Shown in pieces: positions 17,350-27,298 of a stretch of 64,000 nt of DNA. The notes beneath the pieces were generated by a model. That model saw only the letters and a program-made list of their open reading frames with translations, was not told where the DNA came from and made no database searches. The stretch's first letter is position 1. The number at the start of each line of letters is the position of its first letter. This DNA comes from Balneolaceae bacterium. GTDB lineage: Bacteria > Bacteroidota > Rhodothermia > Balneolales > Balneolaceae. Location of the stretch: assembly GCA_006969905.1 (NCBI GenBank), contig CP030887.1:2152001-2216000 (forward strand), read 5' to 3'. Position numbers and translations under genes: made by a program.

Positions 17350-18687
17350 TCAGGCGAGGGCGTTCTCCTCTTCTGTTTCCAGTTTCTTGAGTACGGAATC
17401 TCCAAATTCCGGGTAGGCGCTAGCGTCATGTTCATGTAAGTCTAATCCCATTTCTTCAAGCTCCCCGTTTACACGCAGAGGGATAAATTTATCAATGGTT
17501 TTGAATACGATATAGCTGACTGGGAAGGTCCAAAGAAAAGCAGCAGCAATTCCGATAGCCTGAACGCCCACTACACTCCAGCTAAAACCAGCTGAATCAA
17601 ACAAGCCAGCAGCAAGAGTTCCCCAGGCTCCACACACACCATGCACAGTAATAGCGCCAACAGCATCATCTACATACTTTTCAATGAATTTGTAAGAGAA
17701 GTAAGAAATTACCCCTGCAATGGCTCCTGCAAGAATTGCAAAGCCCGGTGTTAAATTAGCACAGCCTGCCGTAATACCCACCAAACCAGCTAGTACACCG
17801 TTGAGTGTAAATTCGCCATCCGGTTTACCGGTTTTTATCCATGTTACAATCATAGCCATGGTGGCTCCGGCTCCGGCCGCTAAAAAGGTATTTAGTGCAA
17901 TTAGGGCAATAGAAGTATCACCGGTGGTAGTAGAGCCTGCATTAAAGCCGAACCAACCTAACCAAAGAATGAAAACCCCCAACGCCGCAGTGGGTAAGCT
18001 GTGTCCTTTTATAGCCTGGGGCTTACCATTGATATATTTTCCAACCCGCGGGCCCACAACCATTACACCTGCCAGTGCAGCCCATCCGCCAACGGAATGA
18101 ACAACAGTGGAGCCTGCAAAATCAATAAAGCCTAAGCTTTCTAGCCAGCCGCTGCCGTTATAAAGGCTTCCCCAGGCCCATGATCCGAATATAGGATATA
18201 TTATCCCGGTGATCAGAATTGAAAAAGTAATGTAAGCCGAGAACGAAGTACGTTCGGCTACTGCCCCGGAAACAATAGTTGCAGCTGTTGCTGCAAAAAC
18301 TGCTTGGAAGAAAAAGAAGGTGTATGTCCATTCGGTTGACCATTCACCCATTTCTGAAAGAAAGAAACCATCTGTTCCAATCCATCCGGCAGCAGTTGTT
18401 CCAAACATAAGCCCAAAGCCTAAGGCGAAGAAAGCCAATGACCCTGCCGAAACATCCATTACGTTTTTCATAATGATATTTACAGCATTCTTAGCCCTTG
18501 TAAATCCTGTTTCTACTAAAGCAAAGCCTGCCTGCATAAAGAAAACAAGACAAGCTGCAATAATAGTCCATACATAGTTAAGATTTACCTGTACGGTCTC
18601 TGCAGAAAGTGCAGCATCTTGTGCATTGACTGCTTCAGTTGCGAAAAGTACCAGCAACAAAGTCGGTAGTTTGTATCTGTTCTTCAT
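17350..18687 (-). CDS. amt: Ammonium transporter
   Basis: 445 residues with a cleavable-looking N-terminal signal (MKNRYKLPTLLLVLFATEAVNAQ) and about 11 membrane helices. Amt family signatures include the opening VWTIIAACLVFFMQAGFALVE, the FFFFQAVFAATAATIVSGAVAER block, the DFAGSTVVHSVGGWAALAG stretch with the first pore histidine, and AVGAITVHGVCGAWGTLAAG with the second. It imports ammonium for GSII (25538-26551) and related assimilation. No glnB/glnK PII gene sits beside it, though a PII-like sbtB lies 37 kb away. Downstream is a TorF-like porin. Confidence 0.96.
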   Translation of the reverse strand: MKNRYKLPTLLLVLFATEAVNAQDAALSAETVQVNLNYVWTIIAACLVFFMQAGFALVETGFTRAKNAVNIIMKNVMDVSAGSLAFFALGFGLMFGTTAAGWIGTDGFFLSEMGEWSTEWTYTFFFFQAVFAATAATIVSGAVAERTSFSAYITFSILITGIIYPIFGSWAWGSLYNGSGWLESLGFIDFAGSTVVHSVGGWAALAGVMVVGPRVGKYINGKPQAIKGHSLPTAALGVFILWLGWFGFNAGSTTTGDTSIALIALNTFLAAGAGATMAMIVTWIKTGKPDGEFTLNGVLAGLVGITAGCANLTPGFAILAGAIAGVISYFSYKFIEKYVDDAVGAITVHGVCGAWGTLAAGLFDSAGFSWSVVGVQAIGIAAAFLWTFPVSYIVFKTIDKFIPLRVNGELEEMGLDLHEHDASAYPEFGDSVLKKLETEEENALA

Positions 18688-18814
18688 TTAGAATTTGATT
18701 TGTTCATTAATTAAGTAGTGTCACATAAGTCAATGACTAACATAATTAGGTATAATTAAAAATAAAACGTAATAAATTAATCATTGAATTGATTAGGCTT
18801 TATATATGGAAGTA

Positions 18815-18854
18815 GAAGCGCTTTTCTATTGAGAAGAGTACATGAAAGCGCTTC
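18815..18854 (+). promoter_or_regulatory. Inverted repeat with two AAGCGCTT boxes in the purB leader
   Basis: GAAGCGCTTTTC (18815-18826) and GAAAGCGCTTC (18844-18854) are near-perfect inverted copies around a 17-base spacer. Each contains the palindrome AAGCGCTT, with centres 30 bp apart. A GGTATTTTTTTA T-rich tract follows the second copy. It lies about 130 bp upstream of the purB ATG and upstream of amt on the other strand. It could be an attenuator/terminator hairpin, or a pair of LacI-family-like operators on one helix face; the sequence alone does not decide. Confidence 0.5.
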
Positions 18855-18985
18855 GGTATTTTTTTATTGAGGGGTTGTTTTTGACGGAGCCAAAAAAAGC
18901 GGGATTGATTACTTTAAACTGTTTAGCAATTCTTATCTTAGAGCGCAGCATTAGCTCTACTAACCACAAGCAAAAGAAATTTATT

Positions 18986-20281
18986 ATGATTGAACGGTAT
19001 TCCCGAAAAGTAATGTCCGATATCTGGACTGAACAAAATCAGTTTCAGGCGTGGCTGGAGGTAGAATTAGCAGCTTGTTGGGCGTGGGCAAAACTGGGAA
19101 CCATACCAATGGAAGATGTAGATAAGTTGTATAAGTCAGCTTCTTTTGATGTAGACCGGATCAAAGAAATTGAGGCAGAAACCCGGCACGATGTGGTTGC
19201 TTTTACCCGGGCTGTATCTGAAACCCTGGGAGAAGAGAAGAAATGGGTTCATTTTGGGCTTACATCAACTGATGTGGTAGATACTGCGTGGGGAGTGCGT
19301 TTAAAGCAAGCCAATGCGCTTATTAAAGAAGACCTTGAACGAATTATTGATGTATTGGCTGAAAAAGCCAGAAAGCATAAGTATACCATTATGATGGGAC
19401 GGACTCACGGAATACATGCAGAGCCCACTACTTTTGGTTTGAAATGTGCATTGTGGTATGCAGAGATGAAAAGGAACCTGGAGCGTTTTGAAAAGGCAGC
19501 TGCAGATGTTGAGTTTGGTAAGCTTTCAGGCTCGGTAGGTACTTTTGCAAATATTCCACCTGAAGTGGAGCAATACACTTGCGAGAAACTGGGTTTAACC
19601 CCGGCACCCATTTCCACACAAACTTTACAAAGGGACCGTCACGCTCATTATCTGTCTACTCTGGCACTAATTGGCTCTACACTGGAAAAAATGGCCGTAG
19701 AGGTTAGGCATTTGCAGCGCAGTGAAGTTCGGGAGGCAGAGGAAGCATTTCGAAAAGGGCAGAAAGGCTCTTCATCCATGCCACATAAACGTAACCCGAT
19801 TAGTTCTGAAAATATTTCAGGATGTGCCCGGGTTCTCAGAGGTTATATGGTAACGGCTTTTGAGAATATTCCACTCTGGCATGAACGGGACATTTCACAT
19901 TCTTCCGCAGAACGGATCATTTTACCGGATGCTACTATCTTACTGGATTATATGTTGAGTCGGTTTGCAGGGGTAATCGAGAATCTTGTGATCTTTAAAG
20001 ATAATATGGAAGCCAACATCTGGAAAACGCAGGGACTGGTCTTTTCACAAAGGGTTCTTAATAAATTGATCGAAAAAGGGGTTGTAAGAGAGCTAGCCTA
20101 CGATTCAGTACAACCTTTAGCGATGGAGGCTTGGGAAAACCAAAAGCTTTTCAAGCCTTTAGTTGAAGCCGATAAGTTTATTATGAGCCACTTAAGCCAG
20201 GAAGAAGTAGATGATGCCTTTGATCTGAAGCATCACACCCGAAATGTAGATGTGATTTTTGAAAGGGTTGGGTTAGCCTAA
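18986..20281 (+). CDS. purB: Adenylosuccinate lyase
   Basis: 431 residues from the ATG at 18986 ([16 protein letters not shown]). An upstream in-frame ATG at 18842 would add 48 unusual residues and overlap the leader hairpin, so it is rejected. The product has the fumarase/aspartase superfamily signature [12 protein letters not shown] (residues about 260-275) and the upstream [14 protein letters not shown] with a catalytic His, and [12 protein letters not shown]. It splits adenylosuccinate to AMP and SAICAR to AICAR in purine synthesis. Length equals the short bacterial PurB. The stop overlaps the convergent menE stop region by 9 bp. Confidence 0.97.
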   Translation: MIERYSRKVMSDIWTEQNQFQAWLEVELAACWAWAKLGTIPMEDVDKLYKSASFDVDRIKEIEAETRHDVVAFTRAVSETLGEEKKWVHFGLTSTDVVDTAWGVRLKQANALIKEDLERIIDVLAEKARKHKYTIMMGRTHGIHAEPTTFGLKCALWYAEMKRNLERFEKAAADVEFGKLSGSVGTFANIPPEVEQYTCEKLGLTPAPISTQTLQRDRHAHYLSTLALIGSTLEKMAVEVRHLQRSEVREAEEAFRKGQKGSSSMPHKRNPISSENISGCARVLRGYMVTAFENIPLWHERDISHSSAERIILPDATILLDYMLSRFAGVIENLVIFKDNMEANIWKTQGLVFSQRVLNKLIEKGVVRELAYDSVQPLAMEAWENQKLFKPLVEADKFIMSHLSQEEVDDAFDLKHHTRNVDVIFERVGLA

Positions 20282-21757
20282 GGTATTCACCAACTCCCAG
20301 CGTTTAACCTTACCGGTAGTTGTTCGGGGAAAATCTTTTACAACCCGGAGTTCTTTAGGGATCTTAAAGTCGATAAGTTCAGATTTTAGCTGTTCTTTTA
20401 TTTCAGAAAGGTCAGGATTCTTTCCATTCATCAGGGTTACAATAGCGGTCACTTTTTGTCCCCATTCTTCATCAGGTACTCCGATCACTACCGCTTCTTT
20501 TATGGAAGGCAGTTTTTCAAGAGCTTCTTCAACTTCAACAGGATTTACATTTTCACCGCCTGTTATGATCAGGTCTTCTCTTCTTGATTCGATAAATAAT
20601 TGCCCAAAGCCATTAAGATGCCCAAAGTCTCCGGTCTTAAACCATCGCTGCGGGTCAAAGTTACCTTCATTATGTTCTTTGTGGTAATAGCCATCAAAAA
20701 CCTGGGGCCCTTTCAGCCAGATACTTCCAGACTGGTTTTTGCCCAGTACTTTTCCTTTTTCGTCTTTTATCTGTAGTTGATTAGGGGGGAATGGTTTTCC
20801 CACACTTCTTAAAGGGGTGTATATACCGGAAGGTGCGGTCATAGGATTAGCCACAATTTGTGCACAGGTCTCTGTCATACCATAGCTTGAGATAATCGGT
20901 ATTCCGCGCTCTACTGATTTTCGCAATAAGGTGGAATTGGAAGGGCCGCCTCCCAGTAAAATTGCCTTAAATTCCCGATGTGTTTTGAATAAAGGATCAT
21001 CCAGTAATCTCTTTAACATTGTAGGTACCAGGGAAGCAGCCTGGAAACGTGGGTTTTCGGCCAGGAACTCTTTAATCATCTCTTCATGGAACTGAACCAT
21101 ACGGTAAATAGCCGATCCATATAGGAGGGAACGGATAATTATAGAAATACCACCAATATGATTTAAGGGAAGGCAAAGCAGCCAGAAATGATTGGGATCA
21201 GGTTTGAAGTTTTTAGCCGATGCTTTTGCCGAAGCAATCATTTGGCGGCGTTTTACCGGAACAATTTTGGGCTTACTGGTTGTGCCGGATGTGAAGAAAT
21301 ACCCAAAAACCTCTGATTCTTTGATTTTATCAGGGTTGGGAAGTTTTAATTCCCTGATGTCAAAGGTGAAGGCATTCAGGAAAAAGTTTTCATCCATCTG
21401 GATTACATCATCCCCGCTAAGGCGGGAGCGGCTCCTGCTGTCACAAAAAATCAAAGAAGGACTCAACTCGTGAACATATTCTTCCAGCTCCTTTTGAGTA
21501 AGCTTCGGGTTTAACGGAATGATGGGGATACCCAATTTCCAGCAGGCAGCAATACCGAAAATCAGCATATCGCTTGACTCCGACAAAAAAGCAATGGGCC
21601 ATTTCAGAGAGTCTGCCTTTTGTTCTACAATATCTTTAAAGTAAGCTGTAAATCTGTCCAGGTCATGGTAAGTGAACATTCCATGTTCTGAGGTAAGAAA
21701 CACTTCCTGTGGAGTACTTTTTTTGAATTCAAAAATATGAAGCCGTGATTTAAACAC
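20273..21757 (-). CDS. menE: o-Succinylbenzoate-CoA ligase
   Basis: 494 residues of the acyl-CoA synthetase (ANL) superfamily: phosphate-binding loop [51 protein letters not shown] and the C-terminal [13 protein letters not shown] with the adenylation Lys. Position directly after menC (5-bp gap) identifies the substrate as o-succinylbenzoate, which it activates to the CoA ester in menaquinone synthesis. The start codon is GTG (21755-21757). It is the last gene of menA-menC-menE; its 3' end overlaps that of purB. Confidence 0.92.
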   Translation of the reverse strand: MFKSRLHIFEFKKSTPQEVFLTSEHGMFTYHDLDRFTAYFKDIVEQKADSLKWPIAFLSESSDMLIFGIAACWKLGIPIIPLNPKLTQKELEEYVHELSPSLIFCDSRSRSRLSGDDVIQMDENFFLNAFTFDIRELKLPNPDKIKESEVFGYFFTSGTTSKPKIVPVKRRQMIASAKASAKNFKPDPNHFWLLCLPLNHIGGISIIIRSLLYGSAIYRMVQFHEEMIKEFLAENPRFQAASLVPTMLKRLLDDPLFKTHREFKAILLGGGPSNSTLLRKSVERGIPIISSYGMTETCAQIVANPMTAPSGIYTPLRSVGKPFPPNQLQIKDEKGKVLGKNQSGSIWLKGPQVFDGYYHKEHNEGNFDPQRWFKTGDFGHLNGFGQLFIESRREDLIITGGENVNPVEVEEALEKLPSIKEAVVIGVPDEEWGQKVTAIVTLMNGKNPDLSEIKEQLKSELIDFKIPKELRVVKDFPRTTTGKVKRWELVNTLG

Positions 21758-21762
21758 TTTCG

Positions 21763-22830
21763 TTAAATCTCTCGTAGTTTACTTGCATCAATGTCAATTC
21801 CAAGTCCGGGTTTATCATTTAACTTGTAATAGCCTGATTTCAGTCCTGATTCAGAACCCAAATCAAAAGTTAAAAGAGAACCTGTTGACAATCCATGAGC
21901 AAAAGCCTTACTTCCCCAACCCGTTGCCAGAGTAGCTGTTGCTGTCCTTCCGATTATACTTTCAAGTGATGTAGTTAATACCACATCAATACCATGAGAT
22001 TGAGCGAGCTTAATTGTTACGTCAATATCCTGAAATGTACCAAATACCATAGGTTTTAATATAAAAAGATGTACTGCCCCAAGTTCTGCTAGCCTTTCTG
22101 CATCCTTTTTGTTCCCCAGTGATTCATCAGCTGCAATTTTTACACCTGAGGATAAGCTTACTTTTTTTAACCCTTCAAAATCATCTTTATGAACAGGCTG
22201 TTCACAATACTCTATTTCAAATGGTTCTAATGCATTTAAGTTTTCGATAGCCTGTTCAACTTTCCAGGACTGGTTAGCATCCAACCTGATTTTAGTTTCC
22301 GGAAGTTCTGCACGTAATGCTTTTATTATCTGTTTCTCTTTTTCAAAATCAGCTCCCACCTTCAGCTTTATCGTATCAAATCCTTCAGTAGAATATTTTT
22401 TTGCTGTTTTAAGGGCTTCCATCTCTGATGTGATACCAATAATAGCATTAGTTTTAACACGATCAGGAGAACCAGGAAAGAGATATTGTATTAACGGTTG
22501 ATTACTGAGTTTTGCACGGTAATCATTGAAAAGAGTGTCCAATCCAAAAAATAAAGAAGGGAGGATATGGATCTGTTTTAGCAGGTAAAGAAACTGGGTT
22601 TCATCACCATCTTCAATGGATTTTTCAATGTGATTTTTGTTCAGTTTTAGCACAGGTAGTACCTGATCAATAGATTCCCGGGAAAAACCAGGCAGAGGTG
22701 CTATTTCTCCATAAGCTGTGATATTATCCTTTTCAAACTGAAGGATAATTCCCTCCCTGTATTCAAAAGTACCTATTCCGGTTGAGAAGGGTTTTTTAAA
22801 AGGAAGGCGGTATGTGAAGATCCTGAGCAT
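21763..22830 (-). CDS. menC: o-Succinylbenzoate synthase
   Basis: 355 residues, enolase superfamily. The active-site elements are in order: TIKLKVG with the catalytic Lys, IRLDANQSW and YCEQPV and KIAADESLG supplying the three metal-binding acids, and LFILKPMVFG with the second Lys. The reaction dehydrates SHCHC to o-succinylbenzoate in menaquinone synthesis. The ATG abuts the stop codon of menA with no gap, and menE follows after 5 bp, so the three form one transcript. Confidence 0.94.
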   Translation of the reverse strand: MLRIFTYRLPFKKPFSTGIGTFEYREGIILQFEKDNITAYGEIAPLPGFSRESIDQVLPVLKLNKNHIEKSIEDGDETQFLYLLKQIHILPSLFFGLDTLFNDYRAKLSNQPLIQYLFPGSPDRVKTNAIIGITSEMEALKTAKKYSTEGFDTIKLKVGADFEKEKQIIKALRAELPETKIRLDANQSWKVEQAIENLNALEPFEIEYCEQPVHKDDFEGLKKVSLSSGVKIAADESLGNKKDAERLAELGAVHLFILKPMVFGTFQDIDVTIKLAQSHGIDVVLTTSLESIIGRTATATLATGWGSKAFAHGLSTGSLLTFDLGSESGLKSGYYKLNDKPGLGIDIDASKLREI

Positions 22831-23715
22831 TTAAAGAATAATACCTATAGAAAAAAGGATGCCAAATAGTGTCATAAACTTAGCTGTTTTTTCCAACTGT
22901 GGGTTAAGCTGACGCTTGTCGGTTTCAACCCAAATAGTTTTAGCATGGAGAAAAGCAATGGGCAACAAGGCGAGTGGTAAGAAAATCCATTCCGAGTAGT
23001 CCAGCATAAAGTAGAAATGAGGCGGGATAGCATAGGCTAATAAAAGCATTAGGGTATATTCTGCCTTCAGTGTTTGTTCTCCAAATAGAACGCCCAGGGT
23101 TTTTTTACCCGAAACTCTGTCCTGTTCCACATCCCTGAGATTGTTAACAACCAGGATATTGGTACAAAGCGCACCCACAGCTAGTGAAGCCCAGAATGAT
23201 GCTTCTGACCATTCTAACGCATTCACATAATAGGTTGCCATAACAGCAACAATTCCGAAGAAAATAAATACAAAAATATCGCCCAGCCCATTGTAACCGA
23301 GAGGGTAAGGCCCCCCGGTATAAAGCACACCAAACAGTAATGAAAGCAGCCCGATTAGAAGCACGATCCAGCCCCCGATCCAAACCAGGTAAAGCCCCGA
23401 AACAAAGGCAAGGGCCATGCTGATGATCGTAGCGTTTAGCATAGTTTTGGGCGCAACAAGCCCGGAAGCGGTAGCTCTTTGAAATCCTATCCTTTCGTTA
23501 GTATCCGCTCCTTTTTTGAAATCGAAATAATCATTGGCAAAGTTTGTACCTATTTGAATTAAAAAGGCACACAAGAGTGCCACAGAGGTTGCCGGCCAGT
23601 GGATTGCCCCATCTTTCCAGGCAAGGGCGGCTCCAACCAAAACAGGCACAAATGCTGCTGCAAGTGTTTTAGGGCGGGAAGCGTCTATCCAGGTTTTTAT
23701 TTTATCGGAGCTCAA
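22831..23715 (-). CDS. menA: 1,4-Dihydroxy-2-naphthoate polyprenyltransferase
   Basis: 294 residues, integral membrane UbiA-family prenyltransferase with about nine helices. The two Asp-rich motifs that bind Mg2+-diphosphate are NDYFDFKKGAD (about residue 62) and NNLRDVEQDRVSGKKT (about 190). It attaches the polyprenyl tail to DHNA, the membrane step of menaquinone synthesis. The start is TTG at 23713-23715 (MSSDKIKTWIDASRPKT), as no ATG is better placed. First gene of menA-menC-menE; the other men genes are 11 kb away in a second operon. Confidence 0.94.
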   Translation of the reverse strand: MSSDKIKTWIDASRPKTLAAAFVPVLVGAALAWKDGAIHWPATSVALLCAFLIQIGTNFANDYFDFKKGADTNERIGFQRATASGLVAPKTMLNATIISMALAFVSGLYLVWIGGWIVLLIGLLSLLFGVLYTGGPYPLGYNGLGDIFVFIFFGIVAVMATYYVNALEWSEASFWASLAVGALCTNILVVNNLRDVEQDRVSGKKTLGVLFGEQTLKAEYTLMLLLAYAIPPHFYFMLDYSEWIFLPLALLPIAFLHAKTIWVETDKRQLNPQLEKTAKFMTLFGILFSIGIIL

Positions 23716-23843
23716 ATGTAGTAGTTAGTTTATAAGTTAAAGATAAAGTTTTTGCACAGCAGATAAACAAAGCAAATCATTGATGGCGTAGTGCTTTCAC
23801 TTTTATATCTTGTCAAAAAATACAACAGGGAAATCAAAACATC

Positions 23844-25217
23844 ATGAATAGAAGAAATCGTTGGCTTTGTACTGGTTTATTACTCTTTTTTGCAGGATGC
23901 TCTGCAACGAATGAACTGACCACCTCTAATGAGGTAGAAAGCAGCCCGACCAAACTGGATCAACTGGCTATACTGTTTGACCATTCTGCAATATTTAACA
24001 GCAACTTTACAGGCTTTGCCCTTTACGATCCTTTGGCTGAAGATTTTTTGTTTACCCGGGATGCCAACAAGTATTATACACCTGCCTCTAATACAAAACT
24101 ATTTACTTTTTATGCCGGGTTAAAAATGCTCGAAGATTCTGTTTATGGGCTTAATTACAAGTATAAAGAGGATAGTTTGTTTTTTTGGGGAACCGGGGAT
24201 CCAAGTTTTTTGCATGAAGATTTAGGAAACAGAAAGGTTTTTGACATGCTCAAATCCCATGATGGCCCCCTAATATTTTCTGATGCTAATTACGAGGATG
24301 TGAAATTAGGCTCGGGATGGGCCTGGGATGATTATAATAGTTCATACTCAGCTGAAAAAACACCGATGCCTGCTTACGGTAATCTTGCAAAGTTTACGAT
24401 GGAGCGGATAAGTACATACCGGGTTCATGAAATAGAGGGAGAGATTCAGGTTGATCCACCATACTTCAGAAATAAAATCGAAGATGCTGGTATTGGAGAG
24501 GTATCGATAGTTCGTGAGCAGGATGGGGGTATCTTTGAATACAGTTCATACGCTGATACCACGCTGGTGGATTGGTACAGGCCTTATAACTACTCTCCGG
24601 AAAGCTTTGTGGAAATGATTTCCGATACGTTAAAAAGGGATATCATTTATAAGCTTGAGCCTCTGCCAAAGGAGTATAACCGAATTAAAACAGTTATAGC
24701 GGATACGCTGTACAAGCATATGCTACAGCCCAGTGATAATTTTATAGCAGAGCAGATTTTGTTAATGGCATCCGATTATCAATTTGGCACACTTAATACC
24801 AGGCAGGTAATAGACTATATGCTCGAAAATCATCTTGATGATCTTCAGGATGAACCCAAATGGATTGATGGATCGGGCTTATCCCGCTATAATCTGTTTA
24901 CCCCCAGGAGTGTAGTGCGCCTACTGGAGAAAATTGATGAAGAATTCGAGTCTGATGAAAAATTATTTGAACTTTTCCCTGCTGGTGGCCAAAGCGGAAC
25001 TATCAGAAGATGGTATGAAAACAGGAATGACGGTTCTGCTTATGTATATGCAAAAACCGGGACACTAAGAAATAATCATTCACTCAGCGGGTATCTAATT
25101 ACTGCCTCCGGTAATAAATTATTGTTCAGTTTTATGAACAATAATTACACTTCATCTTCCAGTGTGGTAAAAACAGAAATGGAAAAAGTGTTATGGTTTA
25201 TCCATGAAAATTTCTGA
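23844..25217 (+). CDS. dacB: D-alanyl-D-alanine carboxypeptidase/endopeptidase, PBP4 type (S13), lipoprotein
   Basis: 457 residues. The lipobox FAGC (Cys19) indicates a lipoprotein, unlike E. coli PBP4. The S13 active-site motifs are complete: SxxK as Ser82-Asn-Thr-Lys85 in TPASNTKLFT, SxN as PSDNFIAEQ, and KTG in YAKTGTLRNNHSLSGY. The enzyme trims peptide stems or cross-links of peptidoglycan in the periplasm. It is divergent from menA with a 128-bp gap and followed by a long intergenic region. Confidence 0.92.
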   Translation: MNRRNRWLCTGLLLFFAGCSATNELTTSNEVESSPTKLDQLAILFDHSAIFNSNFTGFALYDPLAEDFLFTRDANKYYTPASNTKLFTFYAGLKMLEDSVYGLNYKYKEDSLFFWGTGDPSFLHEDLGNRKVFDMLKSHDGPLIFSDANYEDVKLGSGWAWDDYNSSYSAEKTPMPAYGNLAKFTMERISTYRVHEIEGEIQVDPPYFRNKIEDAGIGEVSIVREQDGGIFEYSSYADTTLVDWYRPYNYSPESFVEMISDTLKRDIIYKLEPLPKEYNRIKTVIADTLYKHMLQPSDNFIAEQILLMASDYQFGTLNTRQVIDYMLENHLDDLQDEPKWIDGSGLSRYNLFTPRSVVRLLEKIDEEFESDEKLFELFPAGGQSGTIRRWYENRNDGSAYVYAKTGTLRNNHSLSGYLITASGNKLLFSFMNNNYTSSSSVVKTEMEKVLWFIHENF

Positions 25218-25399
25218 TCACTTGTTTTAGTTTACTCTCAGAATTAGCTCAAAAGAGGTTAAAAAATCTCTTGAAAAGCTGTGGAAAACTCTTCATCACC
25301 ATTAATTCGACAAAACGTGAGTTAAATAAATGAAGAAGATTTTATTCCATACAAAACATAGTTAGGATTAGATTTTTTGGAAGCGGTTTTCTATAAAAT

Positions 25400-25435
25400 A
25401 ATTTAGGTTAAAGAATTTAATTACCTGTCTAAATT
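25400..25435. promoter_or_regulatory. Inverted repeat in the glnII upstream region
   Basis: In the 320-bp gap 25218-25537, AATTTAGGT (from 25400) pairs with ACC-TGT-CTAAATT (ending 25435), a bulged 9-bp stem just upstream of the promoter-like boxes. It could be an operator for nitrogen control. The first 150 bases of the gap contain only a weak AAGAG/CTCTT hairpin near 25250 and no gene. Confidence 0.3.
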
Positions 25436-25464
25436 AATTGTGTATAAAAAATACTCTTATTTAA

Positions 25465-25496
25465 TTGAGTGTTTATGGTATTCTAAGTTATATTTT
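25465..25496 (+). promoter_or_regulatory. Bacteroidota-type promoter for glnII
   Basis: TTG at 25465-25467 and TATATTTT at 25489-25496, 21 bp apart, match the -33 TTG / -7 TAnnTTTG consensus of Bacteroidota housekeeping promoters with one mismatch. The predicted start site lies about 35 bases before the glnII ATG. Confidence 0.45.
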
Positions 25497-25537
25497 CCCG
25501 TCAAAATATTAACTCGAAAACTACTTACCAATCACAC

Positions 25538-26551
25538 ATGGCAGCATCAAAACTCGAATATATCTGGCTTGATGGCTATAAACCAACACAAACTTTAAGA
25601 AGTAAAACCAAAATCATTCACGATTTCAGTGGTAAACTGGAAGATTGTCCGGAATGGTCATTTGATGGAAGCTCTACGCAACAGGCAGAGGGAAATTCTT
25701 CAGACTGTTTGTTAAAGCCCGTGGCAATTTTTCCTGATCCCTCACGAAAGGATGCCTTTCTTGTAATGACGGAGGTACTTAATGCAGACGGAACTCCTCA
25801 CGAGTCTAACGGTCGTGCAACCATCGAAGATGAAACTGATGAATTCTGGTTCGGTTTTGAGCAGGAATATTTTTTATGGGATCATGAAACGGATAAGCCT
25901 TTAGGTTTTCCTGATGGCGGATATCCGGCACCACAAGGCCCATACTATTGTGGTGTAGGTGCACATGCAGCTTTTGGAAGAGAAATTGTAGAAGAGCATT
26001 TAGACATCTGCTTAGAAGCTGGATTAAATGTTGAAGGTATAAATGCAGAAGTGGCAGCAGGGCAGTGGGAATTCCAGATATTTGCAAAAGGTGCCCAGTC
26101 AGCCGGTGACCAGATTTGGGTAGCACGCTATTTGATCCAAAGAACAGCGGAAGCATACGGGGTAGGAGTGAACTGGCATCCCAAACCATTAGGCAATCTT
26201 GATTGGAACGGATCAGGGATGCATGCAAACTTCTCAAACGAATTAATCAGGACTGCCGGTTCAAAAGAAACCATTGAAAAGGTTTGTGAGGCTTTCCGCC
26301 CTGTGGTTGATGAGCATATTGCTGTTTATGGAGCTGATAATGATCAGAGATTAACTGGTGATCATGAAACGGCATCTATTAATGAATTTTCTTACGGAGT
26401 ATCTGACAGGGGAGCATCTATCCGTATCCCGGTTTATATGGTTTCTCATGGATGGAGTGGTTACCTGGAAGACAGACGACCTGCATCAAACGGTGATCCG
26501 TACAAGATTGCGGCAAGAATTATAAAAACAGTGAAAACTGTTAAAGCATAG
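25538..26551 (+). CDS. glnII: Glutamine synthetase, type II (eukaryotic-like)
   Basis: 337 residues, much shorter than GSI (about 470) or GSIII (about 700). GSII motifs are clear: WSFDGSSTQQAEGNSSDC, FGFEQEYFL with metal-binding Glu, GPYYCGVGA, GINAEVAAGQWEFQI, NWHPKPLGNLDWNGSGMH and LTGDHETASINEFSYG. It makes glutamine from glutamate, ammonium and ATP in the cytoplasm. GSII is the eukaryotic type and is also present in a range of bacteria including Bacteroidota. It has its own promoter region and a strong terminator, so it is monocistronic. With amt it forms the ammonium assimilation route. Confidence 0.95.
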   Translation: MAASKLEYIWLDGYKPTQTLRSKTKIIHDFSGKLEDCPEWSFDGSSTQQAEGNSSDCLLKPVAIFPDPSRKDAFLVMTEVLNADGTPHESNGRATIEDETDEFWFGFEQEYFLWDHETDKPLGFPDGGYPAPQGPYYCGVGAHAAFGREIVEEHLDICLEAGLNVEGINAEVAAGQWEFQIFAKGAQSAGDQIWVARYLIQRTAEAYGVGVNWHPKPLGNLDWNGSGMHANFSNELIRTAGSKETIEKVCEAFRPVVDEHIAVYGADNDQRLTGDHETASINEFSYGVSDRGASIRIPVYMVSHGWSGYLEDRRPASNGDPYKIAARIIKTVKTVKA

Positions 26552-26579
26552 CATTTCGCTTACTTATCGTAGTAAATTA

Positions 26580-26612
26580 AAACCCTGCTTTCCATTGAGA
26601 GCAGGGTTTTTT
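26580..26612 (+). terminator. Rho-independent terminator of glnII
   Basis: Stem AAACCCTGCT / AGCAGGGTTT with a ten-base loop and a six-T tail, starting 28 bases after the glnII stop. Confidence 0.9.
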
Positions 26613-26629
26613 ATTGTGATTCAAAAAGA

Positions 26630-27271
26630 ATGACTATTGAACTAATAGTTTCTGTTTGCCTGATATGCTGCCTATGCTTGTTAATCAGTGAATGGAAAGC
26701 CTTCAATTTCGGTAAGGTTTTGTTCAAATCTTTAGCCTCTCTGGCATTTGTGGCCCTGGCTTTTACGTTAACAGGGCAATGGAATTCTTTTCACGTTTGG
26801 ATGATTGCGGGTTTTGTTTTTTCAATGCTGGGTGATGTGCTTTTATTACCTGAAAAGAACCAAACTGCATTTATTTCAGGAATGGCTGTATTTGGTTTGG
26901 CCCACACTAGCTTTGCCATTGCTTTTATTTTAGCTGGCACAATCAATACATGGTTTTATATAAGTCTTGTCACTGCCTTATTCCTGGCAATTCCAAGTTA
27001 TCTGTGGCTGAAACCCAACCTGAAAGAGATTTATAGGTATTTAGTACCCGTGTATGTTTTTCTGATTGCTGTAATGATTCTTTTTTCAGGTTATGCGGCC
27101 GGAAGGGCATCAGGTTCATATTTGTTTTTTGGAGGTGCGCTACTTTTTGGAATCTCCGACCTTTTCGTGGCCAGAAATCAGTTCGTAAAAAAAGAGTTTG
27201 TAAACAAAATGATTGGATTGCCCCTGTATTATATTGCTCAACTTATGTTAGCATTAGGCCTCATATATTGA
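26630..27271 (+). CDS. YhhN/TMEM86-family membrane protein (lysoplasmalogenase-like)
   Basis: 213 residues made of about eight hydrophobic helices. The conserved polar residues of YhhN/TMEM86 are visible: GDVLLLPEKN in helix 3, the GISDLFVARNQF block and the final YYIAQLMLALG helix. Mammalian TMEM86B hydrolyses the vinyl-ether bond of lysoplasmalogens; bacterial members are less studied. Located in the inner membrane. It starts 18 bases after the glnII terminator and may be read with csaA 27 bp downstream. Confidence 0.8.
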   Translation: MTIELIVSVCLICCLCLLISEWKAFNFGKVLFKSLASLAFVALAFTLTGQWNSFHVWMIAGFVFSMLGDVLLLPEKNQTAFISGMAVFGLAHTSFAIAFILAGTINTWFYISLVTALFLAIPSYLWLKPNLKEIYRYLVPVYVFLIAVMILFSGYAAGRASGSYLFFGGALLFGISDLFVARNQFVKKEFVNKMIGLPLYYIAQLMLALGLIY

Positions 27272-27298
27272 GTGAAAGTAAATCGAGTATAAAAAAAT

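Noticed and set aside
18842-18985. N-terminal extension of PurB from an upstream ATG
   Set aside because: The extension is unlike PurB proteins and falls inside the leader hairpin; from 18986 the length equals known short PurB.
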